DNA of 46,111 nt, taken from positions 1 to 46,111 of the forward strand of contig SVJO01000010.1 in NCBI GenBank assembly GCA_015068935.1, written 5' to 3'. The position numbers and the translations under genes are program-made. A model generated the notes under the pieces. The model was not told the origin of the DNA. It made no database searches and was given only the letters and a program-made list of their open reading frames with translations. Origin of the DNA: Oscillospiraceae bacterium (lineage in GTDB: Bacteria > Bacillota > Clostridia > UBA1381 > UBA9506). Shown here in pieces: positions 1-8,604 of the stretch (positions are counted from its first letter, which is position 1; each line of letters opens with the position of its first letter).

Positions 1-1155
1 TTAAATACAGGAGACGTAGTAACCGGAACCGTAATTGAAGTTAGACCGACAGAGGTTGTAGTTGACCTCAAGGTAAAGCAGGACGGTTTCATTCCCGCAT
101 CGGAAATTTCTGATGACCCGTCACTTGAGCCGAGCGATGTTGTAAAAGTCGGCGATGAGATTGAGGTGTTTGTTGTCAGAGTCAATGACGCAGACGGAAA
201 TATCATGCTTTCAAAAAGAAAGCTTGACGCAATCAAAACATGGTCAAACATTCAAAAATGTTTTGAAGAAGGAACAATTCTTGAAGGCAAGGTCGCAAAC
301 CTTGTAAACGGAGGTATGATTGTTAACTACAAATCAAACCGTGTATTTATTCCCGCTTCACAGGCAAATGACAGATATTTAAGCGATTTGTCATCACTTG
401 TAGGAACAACAGTGCCTTTTGTGATAATAGATGTTAATGACAGAAGAAAACGTATTGTTGGTTCAGTTAAAAACGTTTTAGTAGCACAGAAGAAAGAACT
501 TGAAGCTAAATTCTGGGAAACAGCGGAGATTGGCAAGAAATATAACGGTGTTGTTAAATCACTCACAAACTTCGGTGCGTTCATTGATATCGGCGGTTTT
601 GAGGCTTTAGTTCATATTTCAGAGCTAAGCTGGTCAAGAATTAAACATCCGTCGGAGGTTCTCTCAGTCGGAGATTCAATAGAAGTTTATATTAAGGATA
701 TAAATGAGGAAACAAAAAAGGTTTCTTTAGGATTTAAAAAAGCTGAGGATAACCCATGGGAAATTGCGAAGTCAAAATTAAATGTAGACGATGAAATCAC
801 AGTTAAAATTGTGAGAATGCTCCCGTTTGGTGCATTCGCTGAAATTTTCCCGACGGTTGACGGTCTTATCCATATTTCTCAGATTGCAAACAAGAGAATT
901 GCAAAACCGCAGGATGAGCTTGAAATAGGTCAGGAAGTTAATGTTAAGATTACTGAAATTGACTGGGAAGCTAAGAAAATCGGCTTAAGCATAAGAGCAC
1001 TTCTGCCCCAGGAAGCTCCTGCACCTTCAGAAGAGGTTGAAGAATCAAATAAAGAGGAAGAACCTGCTCCTGAGTATAAAGAAGAGCTTGATGCAACAAT
1101 CGGTGAAGCTCTTGGCATAGAAGTTTCTCAAGAAGCTGATTCAGCAGAGGAATAA
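1..1155 (+). CDS. S1 RNA-binding repeat protein (ribosomal protein S1 / IspH-S1 fusion C-terminal part), 5'-truncated
   Basis: The reading frame is open from the first base, so the start lies outside the window; an in-frame GTG at 166 is internal. At least four S1 (OB-fold) repeats are visible, each with a G-x-V...G-(A/G)-F-(I/V) core and a VHIS/FIPAS strand: about residues 3-70, 85-155, 175-245 and 258-330 of the visible part. The third and fourth carry the classic NFGAFIDIGG and HISEL/HISQI signatures. The tail (last ~45 residues) is Glu/Pro-rich and probably disordered. S1 repeats bind single-stranded RNA and in bacteria help mRNA engage the 30S subunit. In many Clostridia this repeat block is fused to the C-terminus of IspH (HMBPP reductase); whether that holds here cannot be seen. 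A strong terminator follows at once, so this ends its operon. Confidence 0.9.
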   Translation, partial: LNTGDVVTGTVIEVRPTEVVVDLKVKQDGFIPASEISDDPSLEPSDVVKVGDEIEVFVVRVNDADGNIMLSKRKLDAIKTWSNIQKCFEEGTILEGKVANLVNGGMIVNYKSNRVFIPASQANDRYLSDLSSLVGTTVPFVIIDVNDRRKRIVGSVKNVLVAQKKELEAKFWETAEIGKKYNGVVKSLTNFGAFIDIGGFEALVHISELSWSRIKHPSEVLSVGDSIEVYIKDINEETKKVSLGFKKAEDNPWEIAKSKLNVDDEITVKIVRMLPFGAFAEIFPTVDGLIHISQIANKRIAKPQDELEIGQEVNVKITEIDWEAKKIGLSIRALLPQEAPAPSEEVEESNKEEEPAPEYKEELDATIGEALGIEVSQEADSAEE

Positions 1156-1171
1156 TAAAACATGATATTTT

Positions 1172-1205
1172 GCCGCAAAGGATATTTCCTTTGCGGCTTT
1201 TTTTT
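1172..1205 (+). terminator. Rho-independent terminator after the S1-repeat gene
   Basis: An 11-bp perfect stem (1172-1182 with 1187-1197, arm GCCGCAAAGGA), a 4-nt loop and a run of eight T. It starts 16 nt after the stop codon. Confidence 0.93.
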
Positions 1206-1265
1206 AAGACAAAAGGTCGGAATTTTACCAATTTTTACTTTGCTCTATTAAAATGGGCAAAGGGA

Positions 1266-1294
1266 TTGATTTTAATATGGCTATGTGGTATAAT
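1266..1294 (+). promoter_or_regulatory. Sigma-A-type promoter for the SGNH hydrolase gene
   Basis: TTGATT at 1266-1271, a 17-nt spacer and TATAAT at 1289-1294, with an extended -10 TG at 1286-1287. It lies between the upstream terminator and the start at 1390, giving a leader of roughly 90 nt. Confidence 0.75.
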
Positions 1295-1389
1295 TGGCAT
1301 GGATTATAATAAGTTAAAGAGGGAAAGTACTAACATTATATTTATTATAGCCAGTTACATTATAAAATAATTAACATATGGGGGCATAT

Positions 1390-2058
1390 ATGGACTTACA
1401 AGGTAAAAAAATTAATTTTCTGGGAGACAGTATTACAGAGGGAGTAAAAATCAGTTCTGAAGAAGCAGCGTATCATGCGCTGTTAAAAAAAGAGGTTGGT
1501 CTGGCAGAGGCGAGGAACTATGGCATAAGCGGAACGAGATATGCTATACAAAAAGGAACGCCCCAAAGGCCCAAAAACGATTTTGTAGATGTTAACTCTT
1601 TTTGTGAGAGATTCGACAAAATGGATGATGATGCCGATGTAGTTGTTGTGTTCGGGGGAACTAATGATTATGGTCATGGGGACGCACCCATTGGTCAGTT
1701 TGAAGACAAAACACCTGATACTTTTTATGGAGCCTGTCATTATTTGTTTAGCGGACTTATAAAGAAATATCTGGGAAAAACAATAGTTATAATGACACCA
1801 TTACATAGAATTGGCGAAGAGAAAAGGACAGGTACTAATAAGAGTGAAGAGTTTGCATCTTTAAAGGAATACGTTGATATAATCCGTGAGATAGCAGAGT
1901 ACTATTCTCTTCCTGTTCTTGACTTATTTGCAACGAGCGGACTTCAACCGGGTATAAAGGAAATTCAAGAAAAATATATTCCTGATGGACTGCATCCAAA
2001 CGATAATGGGCATGCAGTAATAGCTCATAAATTAAAAATGTTTCTGCAGAATATGTAA
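1390..2058 (+). CDS. SGNH/GDSL-family hydrolase (esterase/lipase-like)
   Basis: The protein has 222 residues. Block I is GDSITEG near residue 12 with the nucleophilic Ser, block III is the GGTNDY Asn motif, and block V is DGLHPND near the C-terminus with the Asp/His pair. These give a complete SGNH catalytic set. There is no signal peptide, so it is probably cytoplasmic. The family removes acyl or acetyl groups from lipids, sugars or glycans; the substrate cannot be read here. The ATG at 1390 is preferred over the ATG at 1378 because GGGGG at 1380-1384 sits five bases before it, whereas nothing like a ribosome binding site precedes 1378. It has its own promoter, and the EamA transporter gene follows 63 nt later. 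Confidence 0.88.
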   Translation: MDLQGKKINFLGDSITEGVKISSEEAAYHALLKKEVGLAEARNYGISGTRYAIQKGTPQRPKNDFVDVNSFCERFDKMDDDADVVVVFGGTNDYGHGDAPIGQFEDKTPDTFYGACHYLFSGLIKKYLGKTIVIMTPLHRIGEEKRTGTNKSEEFASLKEYVDIIREIAEYYSLPVLDLFATSGLQPGIKEIQEKYIPDGLHPNDNGHAVIAHKLKMFLQNM

Positions 2059-2121
2059 AAACGATTTTGGTTTTTACTTTACACAGCGTTATGTTATGAC
2101 AACTTAAAATGGAGGCTATGT

Positions 2122-2979
2122 ATGCAATTACTAATTATAACATTTTGTTCATTTTTGTCTTGTTTAAAGGTGACAATACAGGGCAATCTGGCAAAAGGAG
2201 ATATTAAAAATACAACAGATTCTGTGCTTGCAAACTGTCTGGTTTTTGCTTCTACAGCTGTTCTCTTTTCTATATCAGCCAGGGGAGGAATTAATACAGG
2301 TATTATATTTTATGCGCTGGCATTTGGTATTCTTAGTGCATCATTCCAGATTTTTTATGCACTGGCGCTGAAATCGGGACCGTTTTCTGCAACATGTATG
2401 CTGGTTAATTTAAGCATGGTTATACCGGTAGTGTTTTCAGTGATATTTATCAATGAAAAATTAACAGTAGTAAAAATTATTGGCGTTATTTTATGCCTTT
2501 TGGCTTTGTTTTTAAATACACATAAAGACGGAAAAAAGTTTAACTTCAAGTGGCTTTTTTATGTGCTCATGGCATTTTCTTCTACAGGCGGTATATCTGT
2601 TACACAAAAAATATTTGCAAAATCACAATTTGCAGGTGAGGTTAAACAGTTTGTGTTTTTAGGATATTTAATAGCATTTTTAGTTACATTTATTTTAGTG
2701 TTTGTACAAAAGGGAATGAAACTTGAGAGGAATTTTAAAATCAATAAAAAGAATTTGCTTTTAGTTTTCTCAATTGCAGGGAGCCTTGGATTATTCCAGT
2801 ATTTCAATACATATGCCAACTCTTTTATAGACGCAATAGTGTTAAATCCTTCTATAAGCGGTCTGGCGACCATGTTTCAGATGTTTTCAGCAAGAATTAT
2901 TTTCAAGGAAAAGTTTACTGTAAAACAAATCTGTTCTATATGTATAGGTATTGTAGCTATTATAATGATAAGCATATAA
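2122..2979 (+). CDS. EamA/DMT-superfamily transporter
   Basis: A 285-residue, almost entirely hydrophobic protein with about ten predicted transmembrane segments. It shows the two-fold repeat of the drug/metabolite transporter superfamily: the first half ends in the (V/I)-x-(G/K)-(I/V)-x-G-(V/I) pattern near VVKIIGVILC, and the second half ends in the matching VKQICSICIGIVAIIMI. The ribosome binding site GGAGG precedes the ATG by a few bases. Such proteins export or import small metabolites or amino acids; the substrate is unknown. It lies in the same direction between the SGNH hydrolase and a YgjV protein, but the gaps (63 and 74 nt) leave operon membership open. Confidence 0.85.
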   Translation: MQLLIITFCSFLSCLKVTIQGNLAKGDIKNTTDSVLANCLVFASTAVLFSISARGGINTGIIFYALAFGILSASFQIFYALALKSGPFSATCMLVNLSMVIPVVFSVIFINEKLTVVKIIGVILCLLALFLNTHKDGKKFNFKWLFYVLMAFSSTGGISVTQKIFAKSQFAGEVKQFVFLGYLIAFLVTFILVFVQKGMKLERNFKINKKNLLLVFSIAGSLGLFQYFNTYANSFIDAIVLNPSISGLATMFQMFSARIIFKEKFTVKQICSICIGIVAIIMISI

Positions 2980-3053
2980 ATAAGGGAATGTTTCAAGGTA
3001 TAACATTAAATTATTCTAATCAGTAAACAGTGACAGATATTCAAGGGGGAAAT

Positions 3054-3581
3054 ATGCAGACTTTACCGTTTGTTTTTAGTTTTTTAGGTTTGTTGTCAAT
3101 GATTTTGGCATCGCTTACAAAGGGTGAAAAAATGAAACTAATCCTCTTCTTTGTTTTTTGCGGTAACATTTTAGTTGCTATGAGTTATCTCTTAGACGGA
3201 AGAGGTTTAAATGGCGCTGCGGCATGTTTTTTAGGCGCAGTGCAAACACTTATAAATTATTTCTTCGACTCAAAGGGAAAAATTCTTCCAAAATGGTTGC
3301 TTATACTTTATGCAATTGCAATTATTGTGCTTAATGTGTGGGTAACAAAAGGTGTAACAACGCTCAGCGCGCTTGTCATAATTGCGTCATTAACTTTTAT
3401 AATGTGTATAGGTCAGCCAAACGGAGCAAGATATAGATTCTGGACAATAGTGAATATGGTGCTTTGGTGCAGTTATGATTTAATTGCGCCTGCGTATCCA
3501 TCTCTCATAACCCATATCCCACTATTAATATTTACCGTAGTTGGCATGGTTATCCATGACAGAAAATGCAAGACAGAGTAA
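3054..3581 (+). CDS. YgjV-family inner-membrane protein (first of two)
   Basis: A 175-residue protein with six to seven hydrophobic segments and short loops. Its architecture resembles the YgjV (Imp-YgjV) family: a glycine-rich first helix, a FCGNILVAMSYL segment, a GAVQTLINYFFD segment where the family has a conserved N/R-x-(L/I) helix, and a WCSYDLIA helix near the C-terminus. The function of the family is not established. The ATG at 3054 is chosen because AAGGGGG ends four to five bases upstream; a GTG at 3030 has no such site. A second, clearer YgjV member is encoded at 26121-26666. Family assignment here is by pattern and is weaker than for the second copy. Confidence 0.7.
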   Translation: MQTLPFVFSFLGLLSMILASLTKGEKMKLILFFVFCGNILVAMSYLLDGRGLNGAAACFLGAVQTLINYFFDSKGKILPKWLLILYAIAIIVLNVWVTKGVTTLSALVIIASLTFIMCIGQPNGARYRFWTIVNMVLWCSYDLIAPAYPSLITHIPLLIFTVVGMVIHDRKCKTE

Positions 3582-3659
3582 ATATTTTATTCCTAGCTTA
3601 CATAAGGCTAAAGGCAGAACATCAATATTTATAACGCGATATTCAGAAAGGGAAGAAAA

Positions 3660-4370
3660 ATGATAATATATCCTGCAATTGACATAAAGGACTCAAAATG
3701 CGTAAGGCTTACTCAGGGGAAATTTGATAATATAACTATTTACGGAGATGACCCTGTAGAAACAGCAAAAAAATGGGAAGCCTTAGGGGGAGTTTATCTT
3801 CATACTGTTGATTTGGACGGAGCAAGAGGCAAAGGACAAAATAACAGGGACATTATAAAAGAAATAGCAAAAACTTTAAAGATTCCTGTGCAAACAGGCG
3901 GAGGTATACGTTCGCTTTCTGATATTGAGGAGCTGATAAGCGGTGGAATAAGTCGTGTAATTTTAGGGACGGCAGCCCTTCAAAACGAGGATTTTCTGAT
4001 TTCGGCAGTAAAGGAATATGGTGAGAAAATAGCTGTTTCAATAGATGCAAAAGATGGTTATGTGGCAGTTTCAGGCTGGGAAGAAATTTCAGATGTTGAA
4101 GCCGTTGATTTTGCTAAAAGAGTTGAAAAGATGGGAGTAAAAACCATTATATATACAGATATTGCAACTGACGGAATGCTGACGGGACCGAATTTAGAGG
4201 CTATGAAGCTTATGGCATCATCAGTTAAAATGAGCGTGATTGCCTCAGGCGGAATAGGAAGCAAGGAAGATATTTTAAGCTTAAAGCCTACGGGAGTCGA
4301 AGGTGTGATTGTCGGCAAAGCGCTATACGCAGGGAAGGTTAATCCTCAGGAGGTGCTTAAAGGATGCTGA
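3660..4370 (+). CDS. hisA: 1-(5-phosphoribosyl)-5-[(5-phosphoribosylamino)methylideneamino]imidazole-4-carboxamide isomerase (HisA)
   Basis: A 236-residue (beta/alpha)8 barrel of normal length. It opens with [15 protein letters not shown], carrying the catalytic Asp at residue 8, and has the first phosphate loop TGGGIRS, the second catalytic Asp in TDIATDGML and the second phosphate loop SGGIGS. HisA converts ProFAR to PRFAR in histidine biosynthesis in the cytoplasm. The ribosome binding site is AAAGGGAAG before the ATG. The 3' end overlaps hisF by 7 nt, indicating translational coupling. Only the final part of the pathway (hisA, hisF, hisIE) is present; the other his genes are not in this window. 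Confidence 0.97.
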   Translation: MIIYPAIDIKDSKCVRLTQGKFDNITIYGDDPVETAKKWEALGGVYLHTVDLDGARGKGQNNRDIIKEIAKTLKIPVQTGGGIRSLSDIEELISGGISRVILGTAALQNEDFLISAVKEYGEKIAVSIDAKDGYVAVSGWEEISDVEAVDFAKRVEKMGVKTIIYTDIATDGMLTGPNLEAMKLMASSVKMSVIASGGIGSKEDILSLKPTGVEGVIVGKALYAGKVNPQEVLKGC

Positions 4371-5122
4371 CAAAAAGAATTATTCCATGTCTTGATGTGC
4401 ATGACGGGAGAGTTGTTAAAGGCGTCAATTTTGTGAACTTAAAAGATGCGGGCGACCCTGTAGAAATTGCTAAAGCATATGACAAAGCGGGTGCTGACGA
4501 GCTTGTATTTTTAGATATTACAGCATCAAATGATGCAAGAAATATTATTTTAAATCTTGTTTATAAAACAGCGGAACAAGTCTTTATACCGTTTACGGTT
4601 GGAGGCGGAATCAGGACAGTTGAAGATTTCAGGGAAATATTGATGGCAGGTGCTGATAAAATTTCTGTAAACTCAGCGGCAATCAAAAGGCCCGAGCTCA
4701 TTAGTGAGGCGGCATATAAATTCGGCTCACAATGTGTAGTTGTAGCGATTGACGCAAAAAGGAGAGAAGACGGGTCTTTTTCTGTTTTTCTAAACGGGGG
4801 CAGAATTGATACAGGCCTTGATGCAATAGAGTGGGCGAAAAAATGCTCTACGCTTGGCGCGGGTGAAATTCTGTTGACCAGTATGGATGCAGACGGCACA
4901 AAGGCGGGTTATGATTTAGAACTTACAAGAGCTGTCTCTGATGCTGTAAATATCCCTGTTATCGCCTCAGGTGGTGCAGGAAACCTTATACATTTTAAGG
5001 AAGCATTAACACTCGGTGGGGCTGATGCAGCTTTAGCTGCGTCACTTTTCCACTATAGGGAGCTTACAATTGAAGGTGTTAAAAACTACTTGCACAGTGA
5101 AGGCATACCGGTAAGAATATAA
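4364..5122 (+). CDS. hisF: Imidazole glycerol phosphate synthase cyclase subunit (HisF)
   Basis: A 252-residue protein of the usual length. It opens with [19 protein letters not shown], with the catalytic Asp at residue 11; TVGGGIRT and ASGGAGN are the phosphate loops, and [13 protein letters not shown] carries the second catalytic Asp. With HisH it makes imidazole glycerol phosphate and AICAR from PRFAR. HisH is not encoded nearby, so the glutaminase partner must lie elsewhere. The start overlaps the hisA stop by 7 nt, with AGGAGGTG upstream inside hisA. Confidence 0.97.
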   Translation: MLTKRIIPCLDVHDGRVVKGVNFVNLKDAGDPVEIAKAYDKAGADELVFLDITASNDARNIILNLVYKTAEQVFIPFTVGGGIRTVEDFREILMAGADKISVNSAAIKRPELISEAAYKFGSQCVVVAIDAKRREDGSFSVFLNGGRIDTGLDAIEWAKKCSTLGAGEILLTSMDADGTKAGYDLELTRAVSDAVNIPVIASGGAGNLIHFKEALTLGGADAALAASLFHYRELTIEGVKNYLHSEGIPVRI

Positions 5123-5150
5123 TTGTTTATTTGAGAAAGGGCGAATATAT

Positions 5151-5774
5151 ATGAATTTAAAGTTTGATGAAAAAGGATTGATTCCTGCGATAGCGCAAGA
5201 TTACATTTCAGGGAAAATTCTTATGCTTGCATATATGAATGAGGAGGCTTTCGAAAAAACCTTAGAAACGAAAAAGGCAACTTTTTACTCGCGAAGCCGA
5301 AACAGGCTGTGGACTAAGGGAGAAACATCAGGAAGCTTTCTTTTAGTTAAAGAAATCATGATAGATTGTGACTGTGATACTTTGATTTTGAAGGTCGAGC
5401 CTTGTGGACCTGTTTGCCATACAGGAAATAAAACATGCTTTTTCAGAAAGATTGAAGACGGAAATCTTATAGAGGATTCAAGCGAGCCTTCAATGCTTTC
5501 TGTATTAAAAGATGTTTATGATGTAATAGCTGACAGAAAGGCAAATCCAAAAGAGGGCTCATACACAAATTATTTATTTGATAAGGGAATAGACAAACAG
5601 CTTAAAAAGATTGGAGAAGAATCAGCAGAGGTAATTATCGCTTCGAAAAATCCTGATGTATCTGAGCTTCGCTATGAGGCGAGCGACCTTTTATATCATT
5701 TGATGGTTGTTATGGTCCAAAGAGGTCTTTCGTGGGAGGATTTGACGCGTGAATTAGAGGGGAGAAAGCAGTGA
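5151..5774 (+). CDS. hisIE: Bifunctional phosphoribosyl-AMP cyclohydrolase / phosphoribosyl-ATP pyrophosphatase (HisIE)
   Basis: A 207-residue fusion. Residues ~1-110 are His[29 protein letters not shown], then the zinc/metal motif DCDCDTL and the later GPVCHTG cysteine. Residues ~115-207 are HisE: a helical MazG-like domain with [12 protein letters not shown] and [11 protein letters not shown] supplying the metal-binding acids. It performs steps 2 and 3 of histidine synthesis. It sits 28 nt after hisF with an AGAAAGG ribosome binding site. Its last codons overlap the GTG start of tmcAL by 4 nt, so the his genes and the tRNA-modification genes are probably on one transcript. Confidence 0.96.
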   Translation: MNLKFDEKGLIPAIAQDYISGKILMLAYMNEEAFEKTLETKKATFYSRSRNRLWTKGETSGSFLLVKEIMIDCDCDTLILKVEPCGPVCHTGNKTCFFRKIEDGNLIEDSSEPSMLSVLKDVYDVIADRKANPKEGSYTNYLFDKGIDKQLKKIGEESAEVIIASKNPDVSELRYEASDLLYHLMVVMVQRGLSWEDLTRELEGRKQ

Positions 5775-6946
5775 GCACCATTGCGATAATCTGTGAATAC
5801 AATCCGTTCCATAATGGGCACAAATTTCAGATTGAGTCACAGAAAAAATTGCTTAATGCTGGCGGTGTCATTGCAATAATGAGCGGAAACTTTGTTCAAA
5901 GAGGAGCACCCGCTATATGCGATAAATGGCATAGAGCTAAAATGGCGCTTTTATCAGGTGCGGACCTTGTTTTAGAACTACCAACAGTTTTTGCGACGCA
6001 GTCGGCAGAACGCTTTGCAAAAGGCGCGGTAGGACTTTCTGACGGACTTGGAGTTGTGGATTATCTTTCCTTTGGCTGTGAGTGTGATAATATTGAAAGC
6101 TTAAATAGGGCTGCCTGTATTATAGAAAAGACAGAAACCAAGGAAAAGATTACTGAGCTCTTAAAAGAGGGAATGAGTTATCCTTCTGCCAGAATGATTG
6201 CCTGCGGTGATGAATTTTTCTCGGTTTTGTCAAAGCCTAATAATATTTTAGCGATTGAATATATAAAAGCGCTTAAAGAATTAAAAAGCACTATAAGACC
6301 AGTTCCTCTTCTGAGGGAGGGCTGTGAACATGATGCAGATAAACCTTATGGAGATTTTGCAAGTGCGGGTTATATAAGAAAATGCATCACAGAAGGCAGA
6401 GATTATTCGGGATTTGTTCCTGATGAATGTGTTAAAATTTTAAAAGAAGCAGACATTTTTAAAGATAAAAAGAAGTTGGATGCAGTAATTACCTATCTTC
6501 TGCGAACTAAATCGCCTGATGAACTTTCATCTGTTGCAGATATGACTGAAGGCATACAATACCGTTTTAAAGAAGCAGGAAGCCGATTTAGTACAATAGA
6601 AGAAATAGCCGATTTCGTAAAGACGAAAAGATATACAAAAACGAGAATAGACAGACTTATTATAAATATTCTTCTTTCAATAAAAAAGGATGATATCACT
6701 AAAAATCCTGGGTATATACGTGTTCTGGGATTTAATGAACACGGGGAAAAAATATTATCTCAAATTAAGAAAAAATCGGTTTTCCCTATAATCACAAAAA
6801 CAGCAGATGCATCTCTTCCAGAAGAGGCTATGAAAATGCTTGAAAAAGATATTTACGCAACTGATATTTACTCTATGCTCTGCATGGAAAAAGAAAATGG
6901 AAAAAGCGGACTTGATTATATAAAATCCCCGATAATTATAAAATGA
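5771..6946 (+). CDS. tmcAL: tRNA(Met) cytidine acetate ligase (TmcAL, YlbM family)
   Basis: A 391-residue protein with the nucleotidyltransferase-like N-terminus [16 protein letters not shown] (HxGH-type motif, residues ~7-21), the MSGNFVQRG loop and [14 protein letters not shown]. This is the signature of the family (YlbM in Bacillus) that activates acetate with ATP to make N4-acetylcytidine at the wobble position of elongator tRNA-Met. The GTG start lies in the GTGA overlap with hisIE, with GGGGAGAAAG just upstream. The next gene, 28 nt on, is another tRNA-modifying enzyme of the TtcA type. Confidence 0.93.
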   Translation: MSTIAIICEYNPFHNGHKFQIESQKKLLNAGGVIAIMSGNFVQRGAPAICDKWHRAKMALLSGADLVLELPTVFATQSAERFAKGAVGLSDGLGVVDYLSFGCECDNIESLNRAACIIEKTETKEKITELLKEGMSYPSARMIACGDEFFSVLSKPNNILAIEYIKALKELKSTIRPVPLLREGCEHDADKPYGDFASAGYIRKCITEGRDYSGFVPDECVKILKEADIFKDKKKLDAVITYLLRTKSPDELSSVADMTEGIQYRFKEAGSRFSTIEEIADFVKTKRYTKTRIDRLIINILLSIKKDDITKNPGYIRVLGFNEHGEKILSQIKKKSVFPIITKTADASLPEEAMKMLEKDIYATDIYSMLCMEKENGKSGLDYIKSPIIIK

Positions 6947-6974
6947 GGGAAAGCCTTTTGCGGAGGGTTTTAAT

Positions 6975-7727
6975 TTGAAGAAAATAGTAGGTTTAATGCG
7001 GCGTGCCGTAGAAGATTATAATATGATAGAAGAAGGAGAAAGAATTGCCGTCGGAGTTTCAGGCGGTAAGGATTCGCTCATGCTCCTGTGTGCCCTTTCG
7101 AAGCTCGCTGAGTTTTACCCTAAAAAATTCGAGGTCGTTGCGATTACTCTTGATATGGGATTTAGCGGGATGGACTTTTCGCCCGTTTCAAAACTTTGTG
7201 AGGAATTAAAGGTAGAGTATCATATTGATAAAACAGACATAAAAAAAATCGTGTTTGATATACGCAAGGAAAAAAACCCGTGTGCATTATGTGCCAATTT
7301 AAGAAGAGGGGCTCTTCATAGCGCGGCTAAAGAAAGAGGAATAAGTAAAATTGCTTTAGGACACCACTTCGATGATGCCGTAGATACATTTATGCTGAGC
7401 TTAATTTATGAAGGAAGGTTAGGCGGATTTTCGCCGAAAACATACCTTGACAGAAGAGATATAACATTAATAAGACCGCTTATATATGTTGAGGAAAAAG
7501 ACATAAAAAATTATGTCAATAAAAACAGCCTTCCTGTTGTAAAGAGCACGTGTACAGTTGATGGAAATTCCAAGAGACAATATATAAAGGATTTAATTTC
7601 ATATATTGACACAGACAGCCCTGAGGTAAAAAAAAGACTTTTTACTGCAATGAGAAATTCGCTTAATGGCTGGAAAGTGGATAACCTAAGTAAAACGGCA
7701 GACAGATTGCCAAAAAAGGAGGAGTAA
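6975..7727 (+). CDS. TtcA-like tRNA 2-thiocytidine biosynthesis PP-loop ATPase
   Basis: A 250-residue protein. A PP-loop SGGKDSLML near residue 30 binds [13 protein letters not shown] near residue 98 gives the CxxC cysteines, and KSTCTVDG in the C-terminal part gives a third cysteine, the trio that holds an iron-sulphur cluster in Ttc[13 protein letters not shown] is the second family motif. TtcA thiolates cytidine 32 of some tRNAs; the wider TtcA/TilS group is hard to split by eye, so the exact target is inference. TTG start at 6975 with GGAGGG eight bases upstream. It ends 5 nt before galU. Confidence 0.85.
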   Translation: MKKIVGLMRRAVEDYNMIEEGERIAVGVSGGKDSLMLLCALSKLAEFYPKKFEVVAITLDMGFSGMDFSPVSKLCEELKVEYHIDKTDIKKIVFDIRKEKNPCALCANLRRGALHSAAKERGISKIALGHHFDDAVDTFMLSLIYEGRLGGFSPKTYLDRRDITLIRPLIYVEEKDIKNYVNKNSLPVVKSTCTVDGNSKRQYIKDLISYIDTDSPEVKKRLFTAMRNSLNGWKVDNLSKTADRLPKKEE

Positions 7728-7732
7728 ACCCT

Positions 7733-8596
7733 ATGAAAAAAATAACAAAAGCAGTTATTCCTGCGGCAGGACTCGGAACAAGATTTTTGCCTGCAACAAA
7801 GGCAGTTCCAAAGGAAATGGTTCCTATAGTGGATAAGCCTACACTCCAGTATATTGTTGAAGAGGCAGTTGCATCAGGGATAGAAGACATATTAATAATA
7901 ACAGGAAGAACAAAAAGAGCAGTTGAAGACCATTTTGATAAATCGTACGAGCTTGAAACAGAGCTTGAAAAGAGCGGAAAATTTGCATATTTAGAGGAAA
8001 TACAAAAAATTTCAAGCCTTGCAAACATACATTATGTGAGACAAAAAGAGGCAAAGGGCTTGGGACATGCTATCTTATGTGCTAAATTCTTTGCATCAGC
8101 AGAGCCTTTTGCAGTTCTGCTTGGAGATGATGTTGTAGATAGCGAGGTTCCGTGTCTTAAGCAAATGATTGACCAATATGAAAAATATGGTGGAAGTATT
8201 CTTGGGGTGCAGACTGTACCTGAAGGCGAAACTTCAAAATATGGCATAATAAAAGGCACCAAAATTGCTGACAGGGTATATGAAGTAGAGGACATGGTAG
8301 AAAAGCCTAAGCAAAATCCTCCGTCAAATATTGCAGTTTTGGGAAGATATATTATTGAGCCTGAGGTATTTTCATATTTAGAGCACACTAATCCCGGTGC
8401 AGGTGGAGAAATCCAGCTTACAGACGCGCTGAAGACTATGGCGGCAGAGGGAAATGTTTATGCGTATGATTTTTGCGGCAGAAGATATGATGTCGGCTCA
8501 AAGCAGGGCTATTTGGAGGCAACAGTGGAATTTGCATTAAAAAGAGATGACTTAAGGGAAGAATTTGAAAAGTATCTTAAAACTGTTGTAAAATAG
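7733..8596 (+). CDS. galU: UTP-glucose-1-phosphate uridylyltransferase (GalU)
   Basis: A 287-residue protein of family-typical length. It opens with the nucleotide-binding motif [18 protein letters not shown] and has the VDKPTLQY segment, [17 protein letters not shown] and VEKP substrate-site motifs. It makes UDP-glucose from UTP and glucose-1-phosphate for cell-envelope glycans and glycolipids. AAGGAGGAG precedes the ATG. It is closely followed (8 nt) by a secreted glycosidase-like protein, consistent with an envelope role for this operon section. Confidence 0.96.
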   Translation: MKKITKAVIPAAGLGTRFLPATKAVPKEMVPIVDKPTLQYIVEEAVASGIEDILIITGRTKRAVEDHFDKSYELETELEKSGKFAYLEEIQKISSLANIHYVRQKEAKGLGHAILCAKFFASAEPFAVLLGDDVVDSEVPCLKQMIDQYEKYGGSILGVQTVPEGETSKYGIIKGTKIADRVYEVEDMVEKPKQNPPSNIAVLGRYIIEPEVFSYLEHTNPGAGGEIQLTDALKTMAAEGNVYAYDFCGRRYDVGSKQGYLEATVEFALKRDDLREEFEKYLKTVVK

Positions 8597-8604
8597 GAGG
8601 AAAA

